Shown one piece after another: positions 7,394 to 13,817 of a stretch of DNA of 17,326 nucleotides (its first letter is position 1; every line of letters begins with the position of its first letter). The notes beneath the pieces were generated by a model. That model saw only the letters and a list, made by a program, of their open reading frames with translations. It was not told where the DNA came from and made no database searches. Origin of the DNA: Bacillota bacterium (GTDB taxonomy: Bacteria > Bacillota > Clostridia > Lachnospirales > Lachnospiraceae); NCBI GenBank assembly GCA_023435645.1, contig JAEYRK010000024.1:1-17326 (forward strand), read 5' to 3'. The position numbers and the translations under genes are program-made.

Positions 7394-7970
7394 CAACATT
7401 CCCTCCGATCCCAAGAAAATTTATCATAATCTCTCTGCCCCTTGGTGTTAAGATGGACTCCGGATGGAATTGAAGTCCATAGATCTCATAAAGCCTATGC
7501 TTGACTGCCATAATCTCCCCCTCCTCATCCTCTGCGATTACCAGAAGATCATCCGGAAGAGTATTTCTTAGGGCGATCAGGGAATGATATCTGGCAGCTT
7601 CAATCACCGGAGGTAGGCCGCTGAAGATTCGACTGCCGTTAGCGATATGAATATTACTCTTCTTTCCATGCATTAGTCTCTTTGCCAGTGAAATTCTAGC
7701 ACCGAACACTTCACAGATTGCCTGATGTCCGAGGCAAACTCCCAGGATGGGGATTTCACCCTTCAATTTTAGAATGACAGCTTCACAGATGCCGGCATCC
7801 TTGGGATAACCCGGCCCGGGAGACAGGATGATGTGGGTGGGGCTAAGGCTTCTGATTTCCTCTACCGTCAGCTCATCATTTCTGATCACCCGGATATTCC
7901 GATTGATGCTTCCAGCCAGTTGGACCAGATTATAGGTAAAGCTATCATAATTATCTATCACTAAAATCAT
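7371..7970 (-). CDS. trpG: Anthranilate synthase glutamine amidotransferase subunit
   Basis: 199 residues, a class I glutamine amidotransferase that supplies ammonia to TrpE. The catalytic triad is visible: Cys79 in GVCLGHQA, and His169 and Glu171 in LQFHPES. The oxyanion motif PGPGYP (51-56) is also present. The ATG overlaps the TGA of trpE (ATGA arrangement) and is preceded by GGAGG, so the two subunits are coupled for 1:1 synthesis. As in many Firmicutes it might also serve as PabA for folate synthesis; this cannot be told from sequence. Confidence 0.96.
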   Translation of the reverse strand: MILVIDNYDSFTYNLVQLAGSINRNIRVIRNDELTVEEIRSLSPTHIILSPGPGYPKDAGICEAVILKLKGEIPILGVCLGHQAICEVFGARISLAKRLMHGKKSNIHIANGSRIFSGLPPVIEAARYHSLIALRNTLPDDLLVIAEDEEGEIMAVKHRLYEIYGLQFHPESILTPRGREIMINFLGIGGNVDDTAGNL

Positions 7971-9427
7971 AGCTCCTCCACCTCCCCGGCATTTTTGATT
8001 GCTTCCATGACAGCTCCTGCCTTATGAAAGGATTCCTCATATTCCTTCTCAGGATTACTGTCAGCCACAATTCCGCTTCCTGCCTGTACCGTTACTCTGC
8101 CATTCTTTTTCACTGCCATACGGATGGCGATACAGGTGTCCATATTTCCCGAGAAGTCGATGTAGCCGATGGCTCCGCCATAGATTCCTCTGGGTGCCTT
8201 CTCGAGCTCCTCGATAATCTCACAGGCCCTAAGCTTAGGTGCTCCGGACAGGGTGCCCGCCGGCAGCAAGGCTTCAATGGCATCCAAAGCATCCTTATCC
8301 TGTCTGATTTTACCTTCCACCTCGGAGGTGATGTGCATGATCTTGGAATATCGCTTAATACTCATATAGTCCGTAACCCGTACGGACTTATATTCCGATA
8401 TCTTACCCAGATCATTTCTGGCCAGATCCACCAGCATATTATGTTCCGACAGCTCCTTCTCGTCCTCCATGAGCTCCCTGCCTAAGGCCTCATCCATCTC
8501 ACTGTCAACTCCTCTGGGACGAGACCCTGCAATGGGAAAGGTGGTCAGGCCTCCCTCCTTAAGTCGTACAAGGGTCTCCGGAGAGGTACTAATCAGCTGC
8601 AGCTCCTTACTCTGGAAGAACACCATGTAGGGGGAGGGATTCGTGGTCCGTAGTACCCGGTAGGCACCCAACAGGCTCTTATTGTATTCTGTTTCAAATT
8701 TCCTGGAGATTACCGCCTGGAAGATATCCCCGTTCACAATGTAATTCTTCGTCCTCTCCACCATATCCATATATTCTTCCTTCGTGGTATTACAGGAAAA
8801 TTCCGTCTGGCAAGCAGTCTCTATTGCTTCCGGCTTTACCGGTTCCTTAATGAGGTGCAATATGTGCTCTATGGTTGCTAAGGCCTGACCGTAATTCTCC
8901 ATCACCTGATCGGTCTTCATATTGACTACGATGCAAATCTTCTGTTTCAAATGATCATAGGCAATCACCTTATCAAACAGTAATAGCTCCATATCCTGTG
9001 TATCGCTTTCCTTCAGCTTTAGCACAGGCTCTGCATAGCAGATCATCCCATAGGAGAAATATCCGACGAGACCTCCGGTAAAGGGAGGCATTCCGGGCAG
9101 CTTGGGTGCTTTATAGTTCCTTAGAAGCTTCCTTACTACCTCTAGGGGATTTCCCTTGTATATGGTTTCCTTTCCCTCCTGTCGTACACAGATGTCCCCC
9201 TTCTTACAGCTTATGCTTACGATGGGGTCATACCCCAGAAAGGAATACCTGCCCCATTTTTCTCCTCCCTCAATGCTTTCCAGCAGGAAGAAGCTTTGGC
9301 TGATCTGTGAGAGCTTACGTAGAAGTGTGATTGGTGTGATCACATCTGCATAGATTTCCTTACAGATTGGAATTACAGAATACGCTCCGGCTAATTGCTC
9401 GATTGTGTTACAGCTTGGTGTAATCAT
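7967..9427 (-). CDS. trpE: Anthranilate synthase component I
   Basis: 486 residues from the ATG at 9427. It makes anthranilate from chorismate using ammonia from TrpG. The N-terminal domain has FFLLESIEGGEKWGRYSF, with the LLES motif (48-51) associated with tryptophan feedback binding. The C-terminal chorismate-binding domain shows GDIFQAV, STSPETLVRL, GSRPRG, LVDLARNDLG, LPAGTLSGAPK, YGGAIGY and the GSGIVADSNPEKEYEE motif. The open frame continues 72 codons upstream to 9643, but that stretch runs through the T-box antiterminator and terminator. The start at 9427 gives the normal family N-terminus; the upstream GGTAGGG serves as ribosome binding site. The first gene of the operon, controlled by the T-box. 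Confidence 0.97.
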   Translation of the reverse strand: MITPSCNTIEQLAGAYSVIPICKEIYADVITPITLLRKLSQISQSFFLLESIEGGEKWGRYSFLGYDPIVSISCKKGDICVRQEGKETIYKGNPLEVVRKLLRNYKAPKLPGMPPFTGGLVGYFSYGMICYAEPVLKLKESDTQDMELLLFDKVIAYDHLKQKICIVVNMKTDQVMENYGQALATIEHILHLIKEPVKPEAIETACQTEFSCNTTKEEYMDMVERTKNYIVNGDIFQAVISRKFETEYNKSLLGAYRVLRTTNPSPYMVFFQSKELQLISTSPETLVRLKEGGLTTFPIAGSRPRGVDSEMDEALGRELMEDEKELSEHNMLVDLARNDLGKISEYKSVRVTDYMSIKRYSKIMHITSEVEGKIRQDKDALDAIEALLPAGTLSGAPKLRACEIIEELEKAPRGIYGGAIGYIDFSGNMDTCIAIRMAVKKNGRVTVQAGSGIVADSNPEKEYEESFHKAGAVMEAIKNAGEVEEL

Positions 9428-9552
9428 ATCCCTACCTACTTTTTCACTGATGGAGTGAAAAATACCTTTCTTATAATTTGTAGTGATCGTTGCTATCAGG
9501 GATGGATCTGTTTTATAAGCTTTATGCTCACTTCCTTCTTGCCTGAGAATAT

Positions 9553-9596
9553 AAAAAAAAGCTCCTGTCCCTGCATATTTTGCAGGGACAAAAGCT
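9553..9596 (-). terminator. Rho-independent terminator of the trp T-box
   Basis: Minus strand: GTCCCTGCA, a 5-nt loop, TGCAGGGAC (perfect 9-bp stem), flanked by AGCT/AGCT that can extend the stem, then eight U residues (9560-9553). It is the OFF state of the T-box; its 5' arm overlaps the sequence needed by the antiterminator. Confidence 0.95.
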
Positions 9597-9833
9597 TCAA
9601 GCTTCTGCGGTACCACCCTTATTGACGTATAGAATACGACCACTCATTTATGCATACCATCATATGCACCCCTCTGATAACGGACAGGTTCCCGTAAGCG
9701 CCTACTCTCCTGGGATTTCAGGCTTCCCTCACAAGACCATTCGGAATAAACTCTGTAACCGCACTCGCACCGTCGGCGGCTCTCTGTATACATTGCAGTA
9801 TTCGTACTTTTCTTGTTCAACGGTTTTGATATT
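9553..9833 (-). promoter_or_regulatory. Tryptophan T-box leader (tRNA-Trp sensing)
   Basis: About 280-nt leader between the trp promoter and trpE. The conserved T-box sequence AAGGGTGGTACCGC (9620-9607, minus strand) is unmistakable, with the UGGU that contacts the tRNA 3' end. The base of stem I pairs ACAAGA (9816-9811) with TCTTGT (9736-9731). Just before the latter, GAATGG presents UGG (9739-9737) as specifier codon, matching tryptophan. AGAGA (9785-9781) is the conserved motif opposite the specifier. Stem III (ACGG/CCGT, 9695-9680) and the GGTGCGAGT stretch of the apical part of stem I are also recognisable. Uncharged tRNA-Trp would stabilise the antiterminator, in which AGGG pairs with CCCT of the terminator's 5' arm, and so switch on all nine genes. 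Confidence 0.96.
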
Positions 9834-9839
9834 AAGCGC

Positions 9840-9869
9840 ATTATAGCAACGGATAAATTACTTTGTCAA
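9840..9869 (-). promoter_or_regulatory. trp operon promoter
   Basis: Minus strand: perfect -35 TTGACA (9869-9864), 18-bp spacer, perfect -10 TATAAT (9845-9840). Transcription would start near 9833, just before stem I of the T-box. A full-consensus sigma-A promoter is consistent with control by attenuation rather than by a weak promoter. Confidence 0.9.
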
Positions 9870-9946
9870 GTAAAATTTTGCATTTTTGTAAACAAGTAAC
9901 AAATAATACTCGTAGTTCCCTAACGTATCCCCTATATAGCCAATTT

Positions 9947-12433
9947 TTACTCCTGTAATACATGCTTCAGGAAAAGCTCCGTAAGGTGGGGGTCAAACTG
10001 TGTTCCGGCATTTTTGCGGATCTCCTGTATGGCATCCTCTCTGGTCATCGCCTTCCGATAAGGACGATCCGAGGTCATCGCATCATAGGAATCTACAATT
10101 GCAATGATCCGTGATAAGAGCGGGATATCCTCTCCCATTCTACCATAGGGATATCCCTTCCCATCCCAGCGCTCATGATGGTTCAGAATATAATCTGCAA
10201 TCGGGGCCAGCTCCGGTGTTGACATGGCGATGCGGTATCCCATCTCAGGATGCCGTTTCATTTCCTCCCATTCCTTCTCCGTGAGCCTTCCCGGTTTATT
10301 TAATATATTATCACTGATACCGATTTTTCCGATGTCATGGAGTGTTGACAACAGCTCCAGCTGATTGAGCTGCTCCTCCGTTAGATCTAGAATCTCTCCG
10401 ATGGATCGAGATAAGGTAATCAGTCTCTGTGCGTGGGCCTCCGTCTCCTGGCTTTTTTCAAAAAGGGAGGTCTTCATCGTGGAAATCAAAGAACTATGCA
10501 GACTGCGGTTCTGAAGAAGCTTATGGCGATACATACTCTCCTCCGCTGCTTTAATTACATTCGTAAGTACAGTAGTCTCCTCCTCCTTCGTAGCACAGCC
10601 TACGGAGATACTGACATGATAGGCCTCCTCCGGTGCCTTATCTCTATGCTCTTCGCAGATAGTTCCAATCATATGTACGATCCTGTCAGCTTCTTCATAG
10701 GTTGTATTCGGCATAAGGATACTAAATTCATCCCCACCGGTTCTTGCCAGGATATCTCCTGAACGAATGCATTGACCTAAGACCCTGGCCACCTTCTGAA
10801 TTAAGATATCCCCCTCCTGGTGTCCCATTGCGGAATTAATCAGCTTTAATCCGTTGATATCTCCTACGATTACTGACAAGGGATATCTTTCTTTCTTATC
10901 CATCCGTATCTTTGCTTCTTCATAATACCTACGGTTATATAAGCCTGTCAAAACATCATGATAGGTCAGGAACAGAATTTCATCCTCCCTTTTCCTCTGC
11001 TCAGATATATCAATAATTAAGCCTTCAATTGCTTCGATCTCACCCTTCTCATTATAGACACCCTGTCCCTGTTCATACACCCATTTCACTCTATGGTCTG
11101 CAGTCATAATCATATATTCTTCCTTAAACACAGTATGCTTCTGTAGGACCTCTGTCCATTTATCCCATAGGATTTCCCGGTGATCCTGACTAATTAAATC
11201 ATTGAAGGCAAGATCCCTATTATGCAATAAGCTCTCCGGACTGTAACCGGTCAATTGGTAGCAACCCTCAGATACAAACAGCATCGTCCAATTTCTGTCA
11301 TACCTGCACCGATAGGCCATTCCAGGCAAATTTGAAAGCAGTACGGAAAGACTCCGCTCGCTTTCCTTTAGATTGGTCTCTGCTCTCCTTCTTTCTGTGA
11401 TATCTTCTATCATACAGACATGGCTGATGGCTTCCTCATTTCCAAGCTTAATCGGTGCCATGCTCATATTAGCCCAAATCACCGAGCCATCCGGATGGAC
11501 ATATCGTTTCTCTAGATGATAGCTCTCTAACTCACCTCTTTTGAAACGTTCAAACAATTCCATATCCTTCTGAGCATCCTCCGGATGAGTCATTTCTAAT
11601 CGATCAAAATTCTGCAATTCTTCCTTTGTCCTGCCTACAATCTTATGAAACATGCTATTTGAATCGACAATATCGCTTTTGTGATTTCCAAAGGAGATGC
11701 CATAAGGTGCCTGTTCAAAGAGTGCATAAAAAATCTGCTCCTTCTCATAAAGCTTATCATTCATTTCCTTAAGCTTATTTCTCTCGGTCTTGATCTCCAG
11801 CTGCTTAAGGATAATATAATTTCCCATGATAACAAGCAGGATTAATAATGTCCCATTAATAGCGTATTCTAATAGCCTGCCTCTGGCATACTGATACCAA
11901 TCACCGGCTTCATACTCCATTCCAAGTACCGCGATTACTTCCCCCTTCTCAGTATCCTTCACAGGATATAATACACTGATCCATTCTCTACTACTACGAC
12001 TCATTTTCCTGGTCACTGCCGCTTGATCACGATAAAAGGCCTGCTTGAACTCTTCCTCCTCCACCGGCAAAACACTGCCCGGAGCAAGGTATGCATCAGA
12101 GGAAGGGGGTTCAGAGGCTGCCATGAGAAGAACAGTATCCTGCCTCATCTGATAAAGATAGCTAAAGCTGACTTTACTTTTCTGTCCTATAATCTTCTCC
12201 AGACTATTCTTAAGACTCTGATACTCGGCTTTATGTATGTCTTCCGAACTTGCCTCAAGTCCATAGAGCAACTCCTTCTGTAATCCGGCCTCTACTGCTT
12301 CTGCCAGTACAAATGCCCGTTCCTTTGTTAAGCTGATGCTCCTATCCCAAATATACCTTAGGTAAATAAGATCCGCAAAAATAAGGAGAATGATGAATAT
12401 AATCCGATTGATTTTTTTCAGTCTAAGATTCAT
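9947..12433 (-). CDS. Membrane-bound c-di-GMP protein: sensor, PAS-PAS, GGDEF, HD-GYP
   Basis: 828 residues. A transmembrane helix at about 9-28 and a second at about 193-210 enclose an extracytoplasmic sensor of some 160 residues. Then two PAS domains (about 230-350 and 355-482, each ending in DITE/DISE), a GGDEF domain (about 483-640) and a C-terminal HD-GYP domain (about 655-825). The GGDEF motif is intact (566-570), as are the metal/guanine residues D525, N533 and D542. An RSGD (557-560) sits five residues before GGDEF, the expected position of the inhibitory I-site. HD-GYP is intact as well: HDIGKIGI (699-706), HHERWDGKGYP (752-762). It could therefore both make and degrade c-di-GMP. ATG with AGGGTGG upstream. 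Signal unknown. It lies upstream of and codirectional with trp, with no clear terminator between. Confidence 0.95.
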   Translation of the reverse strand: MNLRLKKINRIIFIILLIFADLIYLRYIWDRSISLTKERAFVLAEAVEAGLQKELLYGLEASSEDIHKAEYQSLKNSLEKIIGQKSKVSFSYLYQMRQDTVLLMAASEPPSSDAYLAPGSVLPVEEEEFKQAFYRDQAAVTRKMSRSSREWISVLYPVKDTEKGEVIAVLGMEYEAGDWYQYARGRLLEYAINGTLLILLVIMGNYIILKQLEIKTERNKLKEMNDKLYEKEQIFYALFEQAPYGISFGNHKSDIVDSNSMFHKIVGRTKEELQNFDRLEMTHPEDAQKDMELFERFKRGELESYHLEKRYVHPDGSVIWANMSMAPIKLGNEEAISHVCMIEDITERRRAETNLKESERSLSVLLSNLPGMAYRCRYDRNWTMLFVSEGCYQLTGYSPESLLHNRDLAFNDLISQDHREILWDKWTEVLQKHTVFKEEYMIMTADHRVKWVYEQGQGVYNEKGEIEAIEGLIIDISEQRKREDEILFLTYHDVLTGLYNRRYYEEAKIRMDKKERYPLSVIVGDINGLKLINSAMGHQEGDILIQKVARVLGQCIRSGDILARTGGDEFSILMPNTTYEEADRIVHMIGTICEEHRDKAPEEAYHVSISVGCATKEEETTVLTNVIKAAEESMYRHKLLQNRSLHSSLISTMKTSLFEKSQETEAHAQRLITLSRSIGEILDLTEEQLNQLELLSTLHDIGKIGISDNILNKPGRLTEKEWEEMKRHPEMGYRIAMSTPELAPIADYILNHHERWDGKGYPYGRMGEDIPLLSRIIAIVDSYDAMTSDRPYRKAMTREDAIQEIRKNAGTQFDPHLTELFLKHVLQE

Positions 12434-12448
12434 TTGCTACCACCCTGT

Positions 12449-12508
12449 AAAAAAAATATATCCCAATATTCTAATAAGCCGCCATCAGCTTATTCCTTTT
12501 TTGGGATA
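12449..12508 (-). terminator. Terminator-like hairpin in the leader of the GGDEF/HD-GYP gene
   Basis: Minus strand: outer stem TATCCCAA / TTGGGATA (12508-12501 with 12466-12459), inner stem AATAAGC / GCTTATT, then a run of eight U (12456-12449) about 16 nt before the ATG. This is the layout of an intrinsic terminator inside a 5' untranslated region. The 5' arm can alternatively pair with GGATA at 12526-12522 upstream. No known riboswitch class was recognised. Confidence 0.6.
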
Positions 12509-12563
12509 CTATATGATATATTATCCTGAATGTGTCACGTCTATATAGGTCCTCTTGCCTATT

Positions 12564-12592
12564 ATTATAATATAATTTGTGGATATTTACAA
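12564..12592 (-). promoter_or_regulatory. Promoter of the GGDEF/HD-GYP gene
   Basis: Minus strand: -35 TTGTAA (12592-12587), 17-bp spacer, -10 TATAAT (12569-12564). It predicts a leader of about 120 nt that includes the terminator-like hairpin at 12449-12508. The region is AT-rich, so other -10-like hexamers exist. Confidence 0.6.
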
Positions 12593-12644
12593 TAAAATAT
12601 TCAAAAAACGACTTTTTTTGTATTATCTCCTATTCGTATAATAG

Positions 12645-12673
12645 TTGACTTTACAAATTAAATCAGTTATATT
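12645..12673 (+). promoter_or_regulatory. Promoter of the MpsC-like gene
   Basis: -35 TTGACT (12645-12650), 17-bp spacer, -10 TATATT (12668-12673). The start would be near 12680, about 20 nt before the gene. It is divergent from the promoter at 12564-12592. Confidence 0.65.
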
Positions 12674-12701
12674 ATAGTAAGCAAAAGTAGGTGGTGATTC
12701 C

Positions 12702-13067
12702 TTGACCAAGGGGCAATTAGAAGCTAAGGTTTCTGAAGCCGTAAGTAAATTTGAATTAGAATATATGGGCCGTGGCCCAAAATTAATCCGTTCCTATATT
12801 ATTAACGATCTGATTATTGTTCGACTCTCCGGAGTATTAAGTCCCTCCGAGCAGAAGCTGACTGATAATCCACAAGGAATTGAACTCTTTAAAAAGGTTC
12901 GATCTTCCCTGTTTGAAGGTGGTCGCGGATATCTGGAAACATTAATTACTGACATAATTAATGTAGCCATCGTCAGCACCCACTCTGATATCAGTACGAA
13001 GACGGGAGAAAAAATCATTGTAATCACAGCGGACCGAAATATTGAAGACCTGATTTCAAATAAATAA
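12702..13067 (+). CDS. Stand-alone MpsC-like protein (DUF2294 / YbcI-like)
   Basis: 121 residues. The sequence (TKGQLEAKVSEAVSKFELEY, then MGRGP, LVRL-like IIVRLSGVLSP, and STHSDISTKTGEKIIV near the C-terminus) matches my memory of the DUF2294 family, Pfam name MpsC. In Bacillus (YbcI) and Staphylococcus (MpsC) its members are linked to the MpsAB membrane-potential/inorganic-carbon system. No MpsA or MpsB gene is visible here. It is cytosolic by appearance, with no signal peptide or membrane helix. The start is TTG, supported by AGGTGGTG about 7 nt upstream; no ATG gives a full domain. It has its own promoter and terminator, so it is a single-gene unit. Role unknown. Confidence 0.85.
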   Translation: MTKGQLEAKVSEAVSKFELEYMGRGPKLIRSYIINDLIIVRLSGVLSPSEQKLTDNPQGIELFKKVRSSLFEGGRGYLETLITDIINVAIVSTHSDISTKTGEKIIVITADRNIEDLISNK

Positions 13068-13117
13068 TTCCGGAAGACATCACAAATTAGGTAAGTTTCC
13101 TTAACTAAGTTGTAAGT

Positions 13118-13160
13118 AAACCGATATCTTGAGCAGGGAGCGAAAGATGTCGGTTTTTTT
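13118..13160 (+). terminator. Intrinsic terminator after the MpsC-like gene
   Basis: AAACCGATATCTT, a 13-nt loop and AAGATGTCGGTTT form a stem with one mismatch, followed by a run of U. It lies about 50 nt after the stop codon. Confidence 0.9.
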
Positions 13161-13177
13161 ACGATAAAGGTATCTCA

Positions 13178-13207
13178 ATGACATAATCGTATTGACATTC
13201 TTATAAT
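13178..13207 (+). promoter_or_regulatory. Probable purE promoter
   Basis: -35 ATGACA (13178-13183), 18-bp spacer, perfect -10 TATAAT (13202-13207). The transcript would begin only a few bases before the AAGGAGG at 13216, giving a very short leader with no room for a purine riboswitch. A TTGACA at 13192 is too close to this -10 to be its partner. Confidence 0.5.
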
Positions 13208-13228
13208 ATGATTTTAAGGAGGTAGTAT

Positions 13229-13732
13229 ATGAGTAAGAAGGTTGCAATTTTGATGGGCAGTGACAGCGATCTGCCGGTTGTAAAAGGTGCTATCAATACA
13301 CTTAAGAGCTTTGGTATACCGGTGGAGGTTCATGTCATGAGTGCCCATCGAACTCCGATGCAGGCCAGTGAATTCGCACTAAATGCCAAAGCGAACGGCT
13401 TCGGAGTCATCATATGTGCGGCAGGAAAAGCAGCTCATCTGGCAGGAGTCATCGCAGCACAGACCATACTTCCCGTCATAGGAATTCCTATCAAGGCTTC
13501 TGTCCTGGATGGAATGGACGCTCTGTTGTCAACCGTACAGATGCCAAAGGGAATCCCAGTAGCCACAGTAGCAATTGATGGTGCTGATAATGCCGGTATT
13601 CTAGCAGCACAGATTCTGTCCATATCTGATGATGAGCTTGCAGCGAAGCTGGAGAGCATGAAAGCAGATATGACAAGGGAAGTCATCGAAAAGGATGAGA
13701 AGCTCCAAACTGAAATGTGGTGGAAAATGTAA
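13229..13732 (+). CDS. purE: N5-carboxyaminoimidazole ribonucleotide mutase (class I PurE)
   Basis: 167 residues, normal length. It converts N5-CAIR to CAIR in de novo purine synthesis. GSDSDLP (10-16) and SAHRTP (38-43) are the class I signatures; the animal/class II form would have SAHK. The usual GAGGAAHLPG loop reads AAGKAAHLAG here. C-terminal DDELAAKLESMK helix is typical. ATG with AAGGAGG 6 nt upstream. No other pur genes are in the window: it stands between an MpsC-like gene and a P-loop protein of unknown function, and a PurK partner must be elsewhere if N5-CAIR is the substrate. Confidence 0.96.
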   Translation: MSKKVAILMGSDSDLPVVKGAINTLKSFGIPVEVHVMSAHRTPMQASEFALNAKANGFGVIICAAGKAAHLAGVIAAQTILPVIGIPIKASVLDGMDALLSTVQMPKGIPVATVAIDGADNAGILAAQILSISDDELAAKLESMKADMTREVIEKDEKLQTEMWWKM

Positions 13733-13817
13733 CTTGATGTTTGTATCCTTTTTCCATAAGAATCAATACATCAAAATAAATATATAAAAACGCAAAAGGA
13801 TGTAAAGGAGTTAGCGA

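Noticed and set aside
6371..7970. Possible trpG-trpD fusion as in enterobacteria
   Set aside because: The genes overlap by 23 bp in different frames and each has its own start and stop.
8024..8485. 153-codon plus-strand ORF inside trpE
   Set aside because: It is antisense to a conserved gene, has no ribosome binding site and no family resemblance.
9428..9643. 72-codon N-terminal extension of trpE
   Set aside because: It would be translated from within the T-box antiterminator and through the terminator hairpin. The ATG at 9427 gives the normal TrpE N-terminus.
12434..12448. AGGGTGGTAGC before the GGDEF/HD-GYP gene looks like a T-box core
   Set aside because: It lacks the ACCGCG half and any stem I; it is the ribosome binding site of the gene.
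13192..13207. TTGACA directly before TATAAT as a purE promoter
   Set aside because: The spacing is only 4 bp, too short for a sigma-A promoter; ATGACA at 13178 is correctly spaced.
13733..13817. TTGATGT/ACATCAA as a terminator after purE
   Set aside because: A 7-bp stem with a loop of about 27 nt and no U-run; too weak to call.
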